64,000 bases of DNA, from positions 3,087,001 through 3,151,000 of the forward strand of contig NZ_CP159837.1 in the NCBI RefSeq assembly GCF_040564635.1. The letters run 5' to 3'. Positions 29,223 to 38,357 of this stretch are shown here, one piece after another. Under the pieces are notes generated by a model that saw only the letters and a program-made list of their open reading frames with translations, was not told the origin of the DNA and searched no databases. The position numbers and the translations under genes were made by a program. This DNA is from Planktothricoides raciborskii GIHE-MW2. Its GTDB lineage: Bacteria > Cyanobacteriota > Cyanobacteriia > Cyanobacteriales > Laspinemataceae. Numbering within the stretch: the stretch's first letter is position 1; each line of letters opens with the position of its first letter.

Positions 29223-29807
29223 TTAAGAACGGGGTTTAAATTCAATCGCATCTTTTTTGATGGTTATATCATAAGTTCCATAAACATCTTGTCCCAGCAG
29301 ACCCCGATTGCGAAGTCCTTTTTCTGCCCCTTGCGGCGCAATTCCCACCACAAGTTCACCGACCATCAGATTACCGACTTTCACGGATTTAACCACTCCT
29401 AAATTTACTTCAATTTGACTGCCATCGGCGATAGTCACTGTGGCAGTTCCTTGGGATTGAATCTTTAAAGCTTTGGCCATTGGTTCCGTAATTAATGTAC
29501 CCGTGGCTCCCGTATCAAAGAGCATTTCAAATGTTTGACTGCCATTAAATGTGACATCTACCACTGGGGTTCCCCCTTCACTACTTTTGATAGGAACTTG
29601 TAAGACTCCAGCTTGACCTCCTCCGGTTCCGGCTGCACCAGTGGGAGCATTGGGGTCGAATGTAACTTCGGGACAAAGCTGCGGTAAATTTCGATAGCTG
29701 CCATTAGCATCAATGACAAAACATCCCGGATGTTCTTGAGGAATTACCGGGCTTTGCAGAAAAATTATGCCCAAACAAGTGATGAAACCTGCGATTGTTT
29801 TTTTCAT
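29223..29807 (-). CDS. Secreted retropepsin-like aspartic protease
   Basis: A 194-residue protein with an N-terminal hydrophobic signal segment (residues 4-24). Residues ~75-190 form one retropepsin-type domain with the active-site motif FDTGATGTLI and a second conserved strand-turn GLLGQDVYGTYDITI. It matches the clan AA, single-domain aspartic proteases (TIGR02281-like) that act as dimers. A Gly-rich linker (GAAGTGGGQAG) separates the signal region from the protease. It is alone on the minus strand. Export to periplasm or thylakoid lumen is inferred from the signal. The substrate is unknown. Confidence 0.85.
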   Translation of the reverse strand: MKKTIAGFITCLGIIFLQSPVIPQEHPGCFVIDANGSYRNLPQLCPEVTFDPNAPTGAAGTGGGQAGVLQVPIKSSEGGTPVVDVTFNGSQTFEMLFDTGATGTLITEPMAKALKIQSQGTATVTIADGSQIEVNLGVVKSVKVGNLMVGELVVGIAPQGAEKGLRNRGLLGQDVYGTYDITIKKDAIEFKPRS

Positions 29808-30438
29808 GGTTTTAACCTGGTTAATTCATATTTTTTTCATTTTCAATGAAAAGAGCAAAAAAATGATAAATTTTTGCCTAATAATCAACTAATTTATCAA
29901 TGGCGATCGCTTGATAATTATTCACTGCATCACCTAAAGAAAAGGATACATGATTTCTGAATATTATTGAAATTAAACACCGGCTATAAACATCAGGGGA
30001 AATAGCGAAAATATCCGATGAACGGACAAGCCAATTAATCTAGCGGAGGTATTTTTAAGGATTTTGTAACGCTATGTTAATTTTATCACAGGTAAAAAAA
30101 TCGCCCAGTTCACAAGGGTGCCAAGGCTTGAGTGAATTCTTCCCAGCCGGGGAAGTTCCCCATCTCCCCTCCCCCTGGTGTACTCCGAGGCTTCTTCTGG
30201 ATGCATGACCCCTCCATGAGGCTACCAATAGGCGAATGTAAATATAGTCAATTCTTTACATTTCATCTATCACCAATTCCCCTGGGGGAGTAATCATGTC
30301 ATAATTGCAAAGCTTGTTGATTGATCCTACATAAACCTTTAAGCATTGAAAGTGAAGCATCATCGGTCAACAGGGAACAATCAACCATGAACAATGCAGT
30401 TGTTGGCAAATAAAGCAAGTATAGAAGTAGAGGTTTAT
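29808..30438 (+). other. Long intergenic region with hairpins upstream of carA
   Basis: No ORF is credible. At 30105-30135, TTCAC-AAG pairs with CTT-GA-GTGAA. A second hairpin, CTTCCC-AGCCG-GGGAAG, follows at 30138-30154. Then come a C-rich stretch and ATGCATGACCCCTCCATGAGG. Upstream, TATGTTAAT near 30073 could be a -10 box. This arrangement suits a structured leader or small RNA, but I do not recognise a known riboswitch class. Near 30383 ATCAACCATGAAC repeats a motif found after carA. Confidence 0.35.
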
Positions 30439-31602
30439 ATGCCGTTATCTGGAGGTCAACCCGCACTGTTGGTGCTTGCCGATGGCACCTTTTATCAGGG
30501 GTGGTCATTCGGCGCCCCTGGCACTGCCATAGGAGAAGTCGTCTTTAACACAGGCATGACAGGATATCAGGAAGTGTTAACAGATCCCAGCTATTGTGGA
30601 CAAATAGTCACTTTCACTTATCCAGAGTTAGGAAATACCGGGGTGAACATGGAAGATGAAGAATCCCACCGCCCCCAAGTTAAAGCCGCGATCGCTCGCA
30701 ATATCTGTTGGAAACCGAGTAACTGGCGATCGACAAAAAGTTTACCGGATTACTTAAAGCAACATAATATTCCGGGAATTTATGGCATTGATACCCGTGC
30801 CCTGACTAGAAAAATTCGTATATTTGGCGCCATGAATGGGGGGATTTCCACCGAAATTCTCGACGTTAATGAATTACTCCAAAAAGTAAAAGCGGCTCCC
30901 AATATGTTGGGGTTGAATTTAGCCAAAGAAGTCACCACCTCTGAGGTGTATGAATGGTCAGAAAGTACCTCGGCGGATTGGGAATTTAATGCTCAGATCG
31001 CCTCATCCACCACGGCGGAACCCGCGCAAAAAGAAATTTATACGGTGGTGGCTTTGGATTTTGGGATTAAACGCAATATCCTTCGCCGACTGAGCAGTTT
31101 TGGCTGTCGCGTGATCGTGGTGCCTGCGAATACCCCGGCGGAGGAAATTCTCAAATATAATCCCGATGGCATTTTTCTGTCTAACGGCCCTGGAGATCCC
31201 GCAGCGGTGACAGAAGCGATCGCCACAACCCAGGAATTACTGCAAAGCAATAAACCCTTATTTGGTATTTGTCTGGGACATCAAATTTTGGGGTTGTCTC
31301 TCGGAGCCAAAACCACTAAACTTAAATTTGGCCATCGGGGTTTAAACCAACCCGCAGGACTGCAAAGACAAGTGGAAATTACCAGTCAAAATCACAGTTT
31401 TGCGATCGAGGAAGATTCCTTATCCCCCGACGTGGAAGTTACTCACTTAAATCTGAATGACCGCACGGTGGCGGCTTTGCGTCACAAATCCTTGCCCGTC
31501 TTTTCAGTGCAGTATCACCCCGAAGCGTCTCCAGGCCCCCATGACTCGGACTATGTGTTTGAGGAATTTGTCAAAGCCATGCGCTCTCATCGCTCCTGTT
31601 AG
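30439..31602 (+). CDS. carA: Carbamoyl-phosphate synthase small subunit
   Basis: The glutamine amidotransferase subunit. It releases ammonia from glutamine for the large subunit in arginine and pyrimidine synthesis. The 387-residue protein has the CarA-specific N-terminal domain ([15 protein letters not shown], then [16 protein letters not shown]) and a class I amidotransferase domain with nucleophile Cys in [10 protein letters not shown] and the His/Glu pair in [14 protein letters not shown] chose the ATG at 30439 because AGAGG lies 5 bases upstream; an ATG at 30394 would add 15 residues. carB is not in the window. A long, possibly structured leader precedes it. Confidence 0.97.
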   Translation: MPLSGGQPALLVLADGTFYQGWSFGAPGTAIGEVVFNTGMTGYQEVLTDPSYCGQIVTFTYPELGNTGVNMEDEESHRPQVKAAIARNICWKPSNWRSTKSLPDYLKQHNIPGIYGIDTRALTRKIRIFGAMNGGISTEILDVNELLQKVKAAPNMLGLNLAKEVTTSEVYEWSESTSADWEFNAQIASSTTAEPAQKEIYTVVALDFGIKRNILRRLSSFGCRVIVVPANTPAEEILKYNPDGIFLSNGPGDPAAVTEAIATTQELLQSNKPLFGICLGHQILGLSLGAKTTKLKFGHRGLNQPAGLQRQVEITSQNHSFAIEEDSLSPDVEVTHLNLNDRTVAALRHKSLPVFSVQYHPEASPGPHDSDYVFEEFVKAMRSHRSC

Positions 31603-31631
31603 GAGTCATAAGTCTATAGGTCATTTTATGC

Positions 31632-31678
31632 CATTCATGGTTGAGCCTTGACCGTTGACGGTGGACAGTCAACCATGA
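31632..31678 (+). terminator. Inverted repeat after carA
   Basis: TTCATGGTTGA pairs with TCAACCATGAA. Inside it, TTGACCGT can pair with ACGGTGGACAGTCAA-type sequence. It is followed by heptamer-like AACCAGT units up to 31770. I infer a 3' hairpin. Confidence 0.5.
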
Positions 31679-31878
31679 ACAGATCGCCAAGGAATAAGGA
31701 CAAATAACCAGTAACCAGTAGCCAGTAACCAGTAACGAGTAACCAGTAATCAATAACCAACAACATTCAACTATTAATCCTGAATCTTGTCTCTTTTTTC
31801 TCAGAGTGGTTTACAATCAGCGAGAAAGGATATATACTTAACCGTCGTTTTATAGAATCATAGACGTAGGAGGGCGTT

Positions 31879-32247
31879 ATCGCTGATCAATTGAACCTGA
31901 CCGTGAGCCTGCGAGGTGCTCGCGAGGTGAAAAACAACTACCAAATCATCCGTCTGACTGGCTTATTAGATGCTTTTTCAGAAGCAACCTTCAGCAAGGT
32001 TTTGGGTGACTTAATTAAGGAAGGGCCGAATCAGGTGATTTTAGATTTGTCTAAAATCGAATTTCTTGACAGTTCTGGATTGGGAGCATTGGTAAAAATA
32101 GCTAAGGAAGCTCAAAATGCCGGAGGAAGTTTCCAAATTGTTGCCAATCCGCGAGTTACACAAACGGTAAAACTGGTGCGTTTAGAGAAGTTTCTGTCTT
32201 TACAGAATTCTTTGGAAATAGCACTGGAAAATATTAATCAGGCTTGA
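31879..32247 (+). CDS. STAS anti-sigma factor antagonist
   Basis: A ~122-residue STAS domain protein. LDLSKIEFLDSSGLGALVKIA carries the serine (DSSG) that is phosphorylated by anti-sigma kinases in this family, and VTQTVKLVRLEKFLSL is the C-terminal helix region. It presumably takes part in a partner-switching circuit, but no partner genes are adjacent. The start is unclear. AGGAGG at 31868-31873 is ideally placed for the codon ATC at 31879, giving xADQLNLTVSLRG. The first standard start in frame is TTG at 31891, 17 bases from the Shine-Dalgarno. An in-frame TAG at 31867 limits the frame. I give the ATC position as the likely start, with reserve. Confidence 0.9.
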   Translation: MADQLNLTVSLRGAREVKNNYQIIRLTGLLDAFSEATFSKVLGDLIKEGPNQVILDLSKIEFLDSSGLGALVKIAKEAQNAGGSFQIVANPRVTQTVKLVRLEKFLSLQNSLEIALENINQA

Positions 32248-32266
32248 TCTATGAACCGATATAACC

Positions 32267-32294
32267 AGCTATCCAGTTTACTTACTGGATAGCT
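32267..32294 (+). terminator. Hairpin after the STAS gene
   Basis: AGCTATCCAGT pairs with ACTGGATAGCT around TTACTT, followed by AGTTCTTC. It has a perfect 11-bp stem but a weak T-run. Confidence 0.6.
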
Positions 32295-32382
32295 AGTTCT
32301 TCATATTTCATATTAGTGTATTGGCCCGTGTCAGGGTCATCCACCGCGAATCAAGAGCCAATTCTGAGTATTTTTGCTCTGG

Positions 32383-32450
32383 TAAATTGCTGGTAAATTG
32401 CTGGTAAATTGCTGGTAAATTTCTGATAAATTTCTGATAAATTTCTGTAT
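32383..32450. repeat. 12-bp tandem repeats
   Basis: Four units of TGGTAAATTGCT-type followed by about three of TGATAAATTTC-type, ending just before the Mini-III start codon. Non-coding. Confidence 0.8.
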
Positions 32451-32470
32451 TTGGACAATAAACCTTTGGG

Positions 32471-32941
32471 ATGGTGTCACCCAGTCAAGAAGATTTTTCC
32501 ATTATCGATCGCCCCATAGAACCTTGTGATCTATTTGATCTTTCGGTGCATATTCTGTCACCTAAGCAACTATCTAAGCAACAAGTGAATCAGTTGTCAC
32601 CAACGGCTTTGGCTTACTTGGGAGATGCGGTATATGAGCTTTATATTCGAGGACTTTACTTACTGCCTCCTAAGCGGCAGCATAGTTATCATCAAGAAGT
32701 GGTGGCTCAAGTGCGAGCGGAGACCCAAGCGGAGCATTTGCGATCCCTCGAACCCTATTTAACTGATGTGGAGCAAGATATTATCAGACGAGGACGAAAT
32801 GCCGCATCAGGAAAACCCAAGCGAGTTTCCGCTACGGTTTATCAACAGGCGACTAGCTTAGAAACCTTAATGGGATACCTATATCTCACCGATGGCGATC
32901 GGCTGCGCCAACTATTGCATCACTTATACCCCGATCGCTAA
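32471..32941 (+). CDS. mrnC: Mini-ribonuclease III
   Basis: A 156-residue protein with only the RNase III catalytic domain and no dsRNA-binding domain. In this family the enzyme trims 23S rRNA precursor ends as a dimer. LSPTALAYLGDAVYELYIR contains the catalytic acidic residues of the signature, and RRGRNAASGKPKRVSATVYQQATSLETLMGYLYL is the conserved second half. The 35 residues before it are extra relative to short homologues. It is followed after 182 bases by the RlmB-type methylase on the same strand, a pairing that suits joint rRNA maturation. Confidence 0.93.
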   Translation: MVSPSQEDFSIIDRPIEPCDLFDLSVHILSPKQLSKQQVNQLSPTALAYLGDAVYELYIRGLYLLPPKRQHSYHQEVVAQVRAETQAEHLRSLEPYLTDVEQDIIRRGRNAASGKPKRVSATVYQQATSLETLMGYLYLTDGDRLRQLLHHLYPDR

Positions 32942-33123
32942 TTCAACTGACGGATCAATAACGCATCAATGTTGTCTCGGCTTGAATTGGTGCGTCTTTG
33001 CTCACTTTCGTTGGGTCTCACGTTCGTCGATAAATTATCCAAAAATTATCTAATACGGATATCGCGGCTCAACCAAGTTGCAAAAATTTTGTAAAAATTT
33101 TGAACAAATTAGGACATCCTGAC

Positions 33124-34113
33124 ATGGCTGATAAAAAATATATCCCCAACCCCGAACGTAAACCTCGCTTCTCTGGGTCAAAGTCAAGCTCTAAACCAAA
33201 AATTCACCAGAAGTCCGAGCGACTCCATGCTCATAAATCTCAGCCCCCCCTGGATCGTACCCAGGCAGAACCCCAACCCAGCGAGGAGCAAGAAAGCGAT
33301 CGCACCGATGACCTGATCTACGGTCGCCATCCCGTTCTCAGTGCCTTGGCCCAAGAACATAGTATTAACAAAATTTGGATTACCCCGCAATTACGCTACG
33401 ATCCCCGGTTTCATACCTTACTGATCGAAGCCAAAGCCAATGGCACGGTGATTGATGAAGTGGACTACCGCCGGTTAGATCAGATGACCGGCAAATCCAA
33501 TCATCAAGGGGTGGTGGCGCAGGTGGCGCCCTATAAGTATTGGGAGCTTGACGATTTAATCACCCAGGCTCGGTCGGCGGTGGAAAAACCTGTTTTGTTA
33601 GCATCTGATGGCATTATGGATCCCCATAACCTAGGGGCGATCGTCAGAACCGCCGAAGCGATCGGGGCGCAAGGGCTGGTGATCCCGCAGCGTCGGGCAG
33701 TGGGGATCACGTCCACAGTGATGAAAGTGGCAGCGGGCGCGTTAGCATCTTTTCCTGTAGCCCGGGTTGTCAATTTAAGTCGAGCTTTGGAACAATTAAA
33801 AGAGGCGGGCTTCTGGATTTATGGCGCGGCGGCAGAGGCGGGTGATTCCTTGTCTTCTGTGCAGTTCACCGAAGCCACCGTCCTGGTGGTCGGTTCCGAA
33901 GGAGAGGGTTTAAACTTGTTGACACAACGCTGTTGCGATCAATTAGTTTCGATTCCCCTGCAAGGAAAAACCCCTAGTTTGAATGTGTCTGTAGCTACGG
34001 GAATGATTCTGTACGAGATTTATCGTCAGCGATCGCAGCAACAGCTACATCTGAAAATTAAAACAGCCGATAACATTGAAAAAATAAAGACCAGGGAGTA
34101 TAAAGAAATTTAA
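33124..34113 (+). CDS. rlmB: TrmH/RlmB-type SPOUT rRNA 2'-O-methyltransferase
   Basis: A 329-residue SPOUT methylase that probably modifies G2251 of 23S rRNA. The N-terminal ~65 residues are basic and low in complexity. Then come a TrmH substrate-binding domain ([13 protein letters not shown] through [11 protein letters not shown]) and the knotted AdoMet domain. The domain shows [29 protein letters not shown] and [23 protein letters not shown], which are motifs 1-3 of the family. I chose the ATG at 33124, preceded by TAGGA; a TTG at 33100 would add 8 residues. It lies downstream of Mini-III. Confidence 0.93.
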   Translation: MADKKYIPNPERKPRFSGSKSSSKPKIHQKSERLHAHKSQPPLDRTQAEPQPSEEQESDRTDDLIYGRHPVLSALAQEHSINKIWITPQLRYDPRFHTLLIEAKANGTVIDEVDYRRLDQMTGKSNHQGVVAQVAPYKYWELDDLITQARSAVEKPVLLASDGIMDPHNLGAIVRTAEAIGAQGLVIPQRRAVGITSTVMKVAAGALASFPVARVVNLSRALEQLKEAGFWIYGAAAEAGDSLSSVQFTEATVLVVGSEGEGLNLLTQRCCDQLVSIPLQGKTPSLNVSVATGMILYEIYRQRSQQQLHLKIKTADNIEKIKTREYKEI

Positions 34114-34163
34114 AGATTCAGGGCGCTGGAAAAGCCCACAGCAGCAAACAATCGATTGGTGAC

Positions 34164-34460
34164 ATGGCGAGGTATATGAAAACACTCAAAGAACTGATGA
34201 TCAACTTACTGAATTATTTTGGATTAGCCTGGTGGGTAGAAATTGTTACAGAAACTCCCCGGTGTACCTACTATTTCGGGCCTTTTTTTACCAAAACCGA
34301 GGCAGAAATTGCCAAATCTGGATATATCGACGATCTTGAACAAGAAGGCGCTCAGGGGATTGCTTTTCTAGTTAAACGCTGTAAACCCAATCTGCTCACC
34401 ATCTCTGATGACCTGGAAGAAATCCCCAGCCCCACTGGTAAACCTGCTTTCAACCTCTAA
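34164..34460 (+). CDS. DUF1816 protein
   Basis: A 98-residue member of the cyanobacterial DUF1816 family. The core GLAWWVEIVTETPRCTYYFGPF then TEAEIAKSGYIDDLEQEGAQGI is shared closely with the protein at 38358-38609. The family is small, soluble, restricted to cyanobacteria and of unknown function; some annotations liken it to phycobilisome linker-type modules. It lies 50 bases after rlmB and ends convergently with the hydrolase gene. Confidence 0.85.
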   Translation: MARYMKTLKELMINLLNYFGLAWWVEIVTETPRCTYYFGPFFTKTEAEIAKSGYIDDLEQEGAQGIAFLVKRCKPNLLTISDDLEEIPSPTGKPAFNL

Positions 34461-34498
34461 ACTTGGAGGAGTCAATCTGTCCAGCAACCATAAAAAAT

Positions 34499-35407
34499 CT
34501 AATTTGTTAAAAAGCTAACAATCTGGGGATTAAAAGCCAACCACTGGTCAATATCTGTGAGCATTTTCCCTGGGATCTCCCAAGGGAATAGGTGGGCGGT
34601 ATTCGGATAGCACTGCCACTGGGAATTTTTCATCCGGTTGGCAGTTTCTTGACTGGATGCCGCCGTAATATGTCGGTCTTCTGATCCTGCTAATACTAAA
34701 CAAGGACATTGGATCTCGGACATTTCCGAGATTCGGTTATAGCCCAATTTCAAGGCATGATTTAAGGCTTGGTTTGCCTGCCGACTGGTTTGAAGATAGG
34801 CCGCGATCGCTTCTTGAGCGAGATACTGATAAGCCAGTGGGGTATGTTGCTGAATCAAGTAACGAAACAGCGATCGCTTCCCCAATAGGTTGATGTTCCA
34901 TTGCATCCCTGGCTTGATCCAGTTCAAAATGCCGCATAAGCCGGTATAAAACAAATCCTGCCAACTGACCGGGGGATGATTACTCCGAGGTCTGGCTGCC
35001 GTAGCCACCAAAATCAACCCCGTAAATTTTTCTGGATTTGTCAGGGCTAATTCTAAACTCAGAATCCCTCCCAAAGACCAGCCCAACAGCAAGCAACGCT
35101 CAATATTTAATCGTTCCAGCAGTGCTTCTAAGTCCAGCAAATGATCGTGCATCTGAAACTCTGTCTGAGTCCGACTTTGGCCATATCCCCGTAAATCTGG
35201 CGCGATTACTTGAAATCTTTGAGACAAATGATTGGTAAATACAGACATACAACCGCCGGAACCTGGATGTCCATGTAAGCAAAGAATCGGAAATCCTTGA
35301 CCTTTTATGTTGAAATTCAGATCCACAATGTTTTGAGAATTGTTTTGAGAATTGTTTTGAGAATTGTATCGACTTTTTGGCATTTTATTAAGCATTTTAT
35401 TAAGCAT
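34499..35407 (-). CDS. Alpha/beta hydrolase
   Basis: A ~302-residue alpha/beta-hydrolase fold protein. It has the oxyanion HGHPGSGG, nucleophile elbow LGWSLGGILS, acid in AGSEDRHITA, and catalytic His in NTAHLFPWE, so the triad appears complete. The frame extends to 35527 and would overlap the upstream gene. I place the start at one of three clustered Met codons (35407, 35395 or 35383). The first of these lies in a 12-bp tandem repeat encoding MLNK, followed by NSQN repeats. It is 34 bases downstream of the serine hydrolase and probably co-transcribed. The substrate cannot be told. Confidence 0.88.
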   Translation of the reverse strand: MLNKMLNKMPKSRYNSQNNSQNNSQNIVDLNFNIKGQGFPILCLHGHPGSGGCMSVFTNHLSQRFQVIAPDLRGYGQSRTQTEFQMHDHLLDLEALLERLNIERCLLLGWSLGGILSLELALTNPEKFTGLILVATAARPRSNHPPVSWQDLFYTGLCGILNWIKPGMQWNINLLGKRSLFRYLIQQHTPLAYQYLAQEAIAAYLQTSRQANQALNHALKLGYNRISEMSEIQCPCLVLAGSEDRHITAASSQETANRMKNSQWQCYPNTAHLFPWEIPGKMLTDIDQWLAFNPQIVSFLTN

Positions 35408-35441
35408 TTTCTGAAAATTAGTTATGGGTGATTTGTTCCGA

Positions 35442-36827
35442 TCATAAATGTCCGTTGCGTAAAATATACTCCGCAATTTCAGAAACCACTTGGCGAATCG
35501 TCGGTTCACTGTAGTAACCATCATCAATTACCGTGATAATGTAAGTTTCACCGAAAAGATTCATGGCTAAAGTTGTGCCTAAAACTTCGGAAGTTTGACC
35601 CGTTTTTTCCCCAAGCCAATTACCAATAGCAGACTCAATTCCGGCAAATCCTAAAGCGCGATCGTACTGACTTTCTAAGGCTAAAATTAATCGTTCATCC
35701 CCTAGATGTTGGCGATTATAAATTTGCATCATCATCTCCGTCAGTTCATCACTGGTCAACAGGTTGCGACTATGACCAGGGTTGCTGGGCATGATGCGAT
35801 CTCCCATCATTTTAAACCCAATGTGCATATCTTTAAATCCACGTTCTGCTAACACTTGATTGATATAATCCCATCCCAAATAATCAATCAGTTGATTCGT
35901 CGCAATATTACTACTTTTGGCAATCATCTCTTTTAACACCGTTTCAATGGGATATTTTTGACCCACCCCAATCTCTGAGGCATCCTCGGTAAAGTTACTC
36001 GGATCCACATAAATCGGAGTGTCAAAGCGAATATTTTCCGTGGTTAATTTATGCATAACGGCCACTGCCACCGGCAATTTCATTAAACTGGCGGCGGAGC
36101 GGGGATATTCGTTGCCCCGCAAACGACGACACCGATGACTTTGCAAATGGCAAATGGTAATTTTTGCTTGATTAGATAGTCCACTGCGTTGGGCAATTTC
36201 CGCTAAAAAATCTGATTGGGCGACTTCTAAGCGATAGGTGATGTCAGCTAAATTCTGTTGGTAGCTGGCAATTTTCTCACGAGCGCGGTTCGCGTAGCGA
36301 TCCGCTGAAGCGGAATCGCCATACTCTGACCCTGGATCAATTTTGCTTAAAGTATCAATGGCTTCTTGCCAGAGAGATTTGGTTTTTTGAAGACTCTGGA
36401 CATTAGCCCCAGCATTTTTCCCTAACTCAGTCGCTTGGGTGGCGAGTTTCATCCCTTGATCCCAAAACAATTTAAGCCCAACTTGTTGCAACTTTTGATT
36501 TTCTACCACTTGTAAATGTTGTGACAGGGCATCATATTGCTGTAACAGTCTTTGACTATCGGGAAAAGTCAAAGCTACCGACTCCTGTGGCGTAGCAGAA
36601 CACAGAGCTTCTGTCGATTTTGCCTCGACCGAATCAACTGACTGCACCGCCATATTTGCCTGAATGCGGGGCTGATTTTTTGGCGGTAAACAAGCCCGAT
36701 CGCTAGATGGGGGTGATTTAGCTTCAGGGGAAGGCACCCAAATTCCCAAGATTAGACCCAATGAACTGGTTAGCGCGATCGCTAAATATTTACGCCGATC
36801 CACACTTCTTCTGCGTTGATACACCAA
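35442..36827 (-). CDS. Beta-lactamase-fold serine hydrolase, membrane-anchored
   Basis: A 461-residue protein. Basic residues 1-13 and a hydrophobic segment at ~14-33 make an uncleaved anchor or signal. Residues ~90-220 are helical. The class A-like domain (~220-461) has SxxK as SLMK (in SAASLMKLP), SxN as SSN (SSNIATN), and KTG in GEKTGQTSEV, so all three motifs of the penicillin-binding/beta-lactamase superfamily are intact. It could be a D,D-peptidase-like enzyme or a beta-lactamase. Cell-wall or antibiotic activity is inferred. An extra palindrome-encoded insert (DSASADRYANR, from 36283-36320) lies in the helical region. It leads the operon with the alpha/beta hydrolase. Confidence 0.87.
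   Translation of the reverse strand: MVYQRRRSVDRRKYLAIALTSSLGLILGIWVPSPEAKSPPSSDRACLPPKNQPRIQANMAVQSVDSVEAKSTEALCSATPQESVALTFPDSQRLLQQYDALSQHLQVVENQKLQQVGLKLFWDQGMKLATQATELGKNAGANVQSLQKTKSLWQEAIDTLSKIDPGSEYGDSASADRYANRAREKIASYQQNLADITYRLEVAQSDFLAEIAQRSGLSNQAKITICHLQSHRCRRLRGNEYPRSAASLMKLPVAVAVMHKLTTENIRFDTPIYVDPSNFTEDASEIGVGQKYPIETVLKEMIAKSSNIATNQLIDYLGWDYINQVLAERGFKDMHIGFKMMGDRIMPSNPGHSRNLLTSDELTEMMMQIYNRQHLGDERLILALESQYDRALGFAGIESAIGNWLGEKTGQTSEVLGTTLAMNLFGETYIITVIDDGYYSEPTIRQVVSEIAEYILRNGHL
36283..36320 (-). repeat. In-frame palindromic repeat in the hydrolase gene
   Basis: On the + strand it reads GCGGTTCGCGTAGCGATCC then GCTGAAGCGGAATCGCC. The centre GCGATCCGCTGAAGCGGAATCGC folds back on itself. 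It resembles 20441-20480 in the large coiled-coil gene. Confidence 0.65.
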
Positions 36828-36905
36828 ACTACCTCACACCATCCAAAAGACATCTAGGATCCTATATTGTACAAAGCTTAATCGGCAACAGGTAATATTT
36901 TATAC

Positions 36906-37147
36906 CTATTCGTTATTTATTATTCGTTATTAGTTATTGGACTCAGCGGCAGTGGAGAGGAAAGAGGATGCTGATGAAAGAGTGGAGAGGAAGCATATGA
37001 AAGAAAAATATTCACTTTTCCCTTTGGAAAAATAACAAATAACAAATAACAAATAACAAATAACAAATAACAAATAACAAATAACAAATAACAAATAACA
37101 AATAACAAATAACAAATAACAAATAACAAATAACAAATAACAAATAA
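36906..37147. repeat. Heptamer array (AAATAAC, about 16 copies)
   Basis: A pure array of AAATAAC runs from 37030 to 37147. About 100 bases to its left lie complementary units (TTCGTTATTTATTATTCGTTATTAGTTATTG-like, 36906-36940), so the two could pair over a loop. The short ORFs here are repeat artefacts. Confidence 0.85.
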
Positions 37148-37148
37148 A

Positions 37149-37176
37149 GCCCGGCTTTTTTGACAAAAAGCCGGGC
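37149..37176. terminator. Strong bidirectional-type hairpin
   Basis: GCCCGGCTTTTT pairs perfectly with AAAAAGCCGGGC around TGAC. On the minus strand it serves the small zinc-ribbon gene at 37247-37495. The T-run falls inside the stem in both directions. Confidence 0.75.
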
Positions 37177-37246
37177 GATGGAGGTAGTCATATAAAATTT
37201 GATTTTTCTTGGGATATTTATGATTGTTTGACCCTAAAAGTCTTGT

Positions 37247-37495
37247 CTATACTACATTCATCAAAGTATGAGAATGATGGGTCATAGTATCTTTTTTATT
37301 AACCACTGATTTGTTAAGCACCGATACGGAGGAAATACTGACCAAACGCTCTAATCTTTGGACTCGTTGATGACGATCTTGAACGATAGAGTCGAGGTCA
37401 GGCATTTCTTGCCAGCAATGAGTGCAGAATAAATAAACACCATTATGGCGAGCGTGCCGGAGCAGTGGGGTAGAGCAACAAGGACAAGTGTTCAT
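37247..37495 (-). CDS. Small zinc-ribbon protein
   Basis: An 82-residue protein. The N-terminal CPCCSTPLLRHARHNGVYLFCTHC has two pairs of cysteines (CPxC-type and CxxC) spaced like a zinc ribbon. MPDLDSIV and a helical RVQRLERLV segment follow, and the tail is Ser/Val-rich. Cyanobacterial genomes carry many such small CxxC proteins, often regulated, but I cannot name a function. A hairpin terminator follows it. Confidence 0.65.
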   Translation of the reverse strand: MNTCPCCSTPLLRHARHNGVYLFCTHCWQEMPDLDSIVQDRHQRVQRLERLVSISSVSVLNKSVVNKKDTMTHHSHTLMNVV

Positions 37496-37575
37496 AATGG
37501 ATCTTCACATTTTTGAGAGGTTTTTATCAATGATTAAAAAAAGAAGCAGGTTAATTGGCGGAAAAGATTACGGTA

Positions 37576-37797
37576 TTATCTGGTAGCGCGGATATCTGCA
37601 AAGTAGAACCGCTCAACGCCAAACAGAAGACCCATAATTAACAATTGCACGCCCCAAGGTGCCACGGCAAACCCCCACACAAAGCACACAAAACCACTCA
37701 AAGCAGCAACTACTGAGGGGACATCATGCCCACTACGCAGATACACGAAGATCGATATCAGCGCAATGGTTAATAGTGTGAAGTAGGTGGAGAGCAT
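37576..37797 (-). CDS. Small two-helix membrane protein
   Basis: A 73-residue protein with two hydrophobic segments (4-20 and 27-62) and the motif FAVAPWGVQLLIMGLLFGVERFY. The same layout, including APWxxQL and a final basic/acidic tail, occurs in the protein at 63737-63949, so they are paralogues. Function is unknown. Confidence 0.6.
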   Translation of the reverse strand: MLSTYFTLLTIALISIFVYLRSGHDVPSVVAALSGFVCFVWGFAVAPWGVQLLIMGLLFGVERFYFADIRATR

Positions 37798-38357
37798 ACC
37801 GAGAACCTCTTTGGTTGATTTTTTATCGGCGGAATTTGAATGAATGCGTTTTTAATTTGATTCTAACCATGAGGTTATCCGCTAAATGTGAAGATGCTGT
37901 GAAGAAATCATCGGGGAGCAAAAAAAATTATATTTTCCCTTAAGACCTTGGCTGAAAGGATCCGAGATATTGCCGGATCGCCGGTTCTGGCTCAAAGTAT
38001 AAATCTTGTAAAAGGAGATCCCGAATCAAAATTATTAGTTATTAGTTATTGATTAATAGTTATTACTTATTACGTATTAAATATTAATTATTTGTTATTG
38101 ATTATTGGTTATTGGTTTGCCGGGAAAGAACGTTAGATTTTTTGAGGCAACCGAAAATGGATTAAGGGGGTTTTAGACGCGGATTGCGAAATAAAAATTT
38201 TCCCCCTGTAACCAGCACCAAGTCCTGGTCAAGCTTACCTTTAAAAGGGCGATCGCTCTCTAATCGGTTTTTAATCGCTCTTTAATCCTTAATAAAGATC
38301 AGCAATCAGTAAATTCTGAGTGCTATCCCTACCGGAACGGTGGCGATATTTTTCCAA
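37798..38357. other. Intergenic region with heptamer-like A/T repeats
   Basis: TTAGTTATTAGTTATTGATTA-type units run from about 38035 to 38115. GATCCGAGATATTGCCGGATCGCCGG near 37958 can form short hairpins. No gene is seen. Confidence 0.5.

Noticed and set aside
37030-37147. Possible CRISPR-like array
   Set aside because: The units are 7 bp in direct contact with no spacers, and no cas genes are present.
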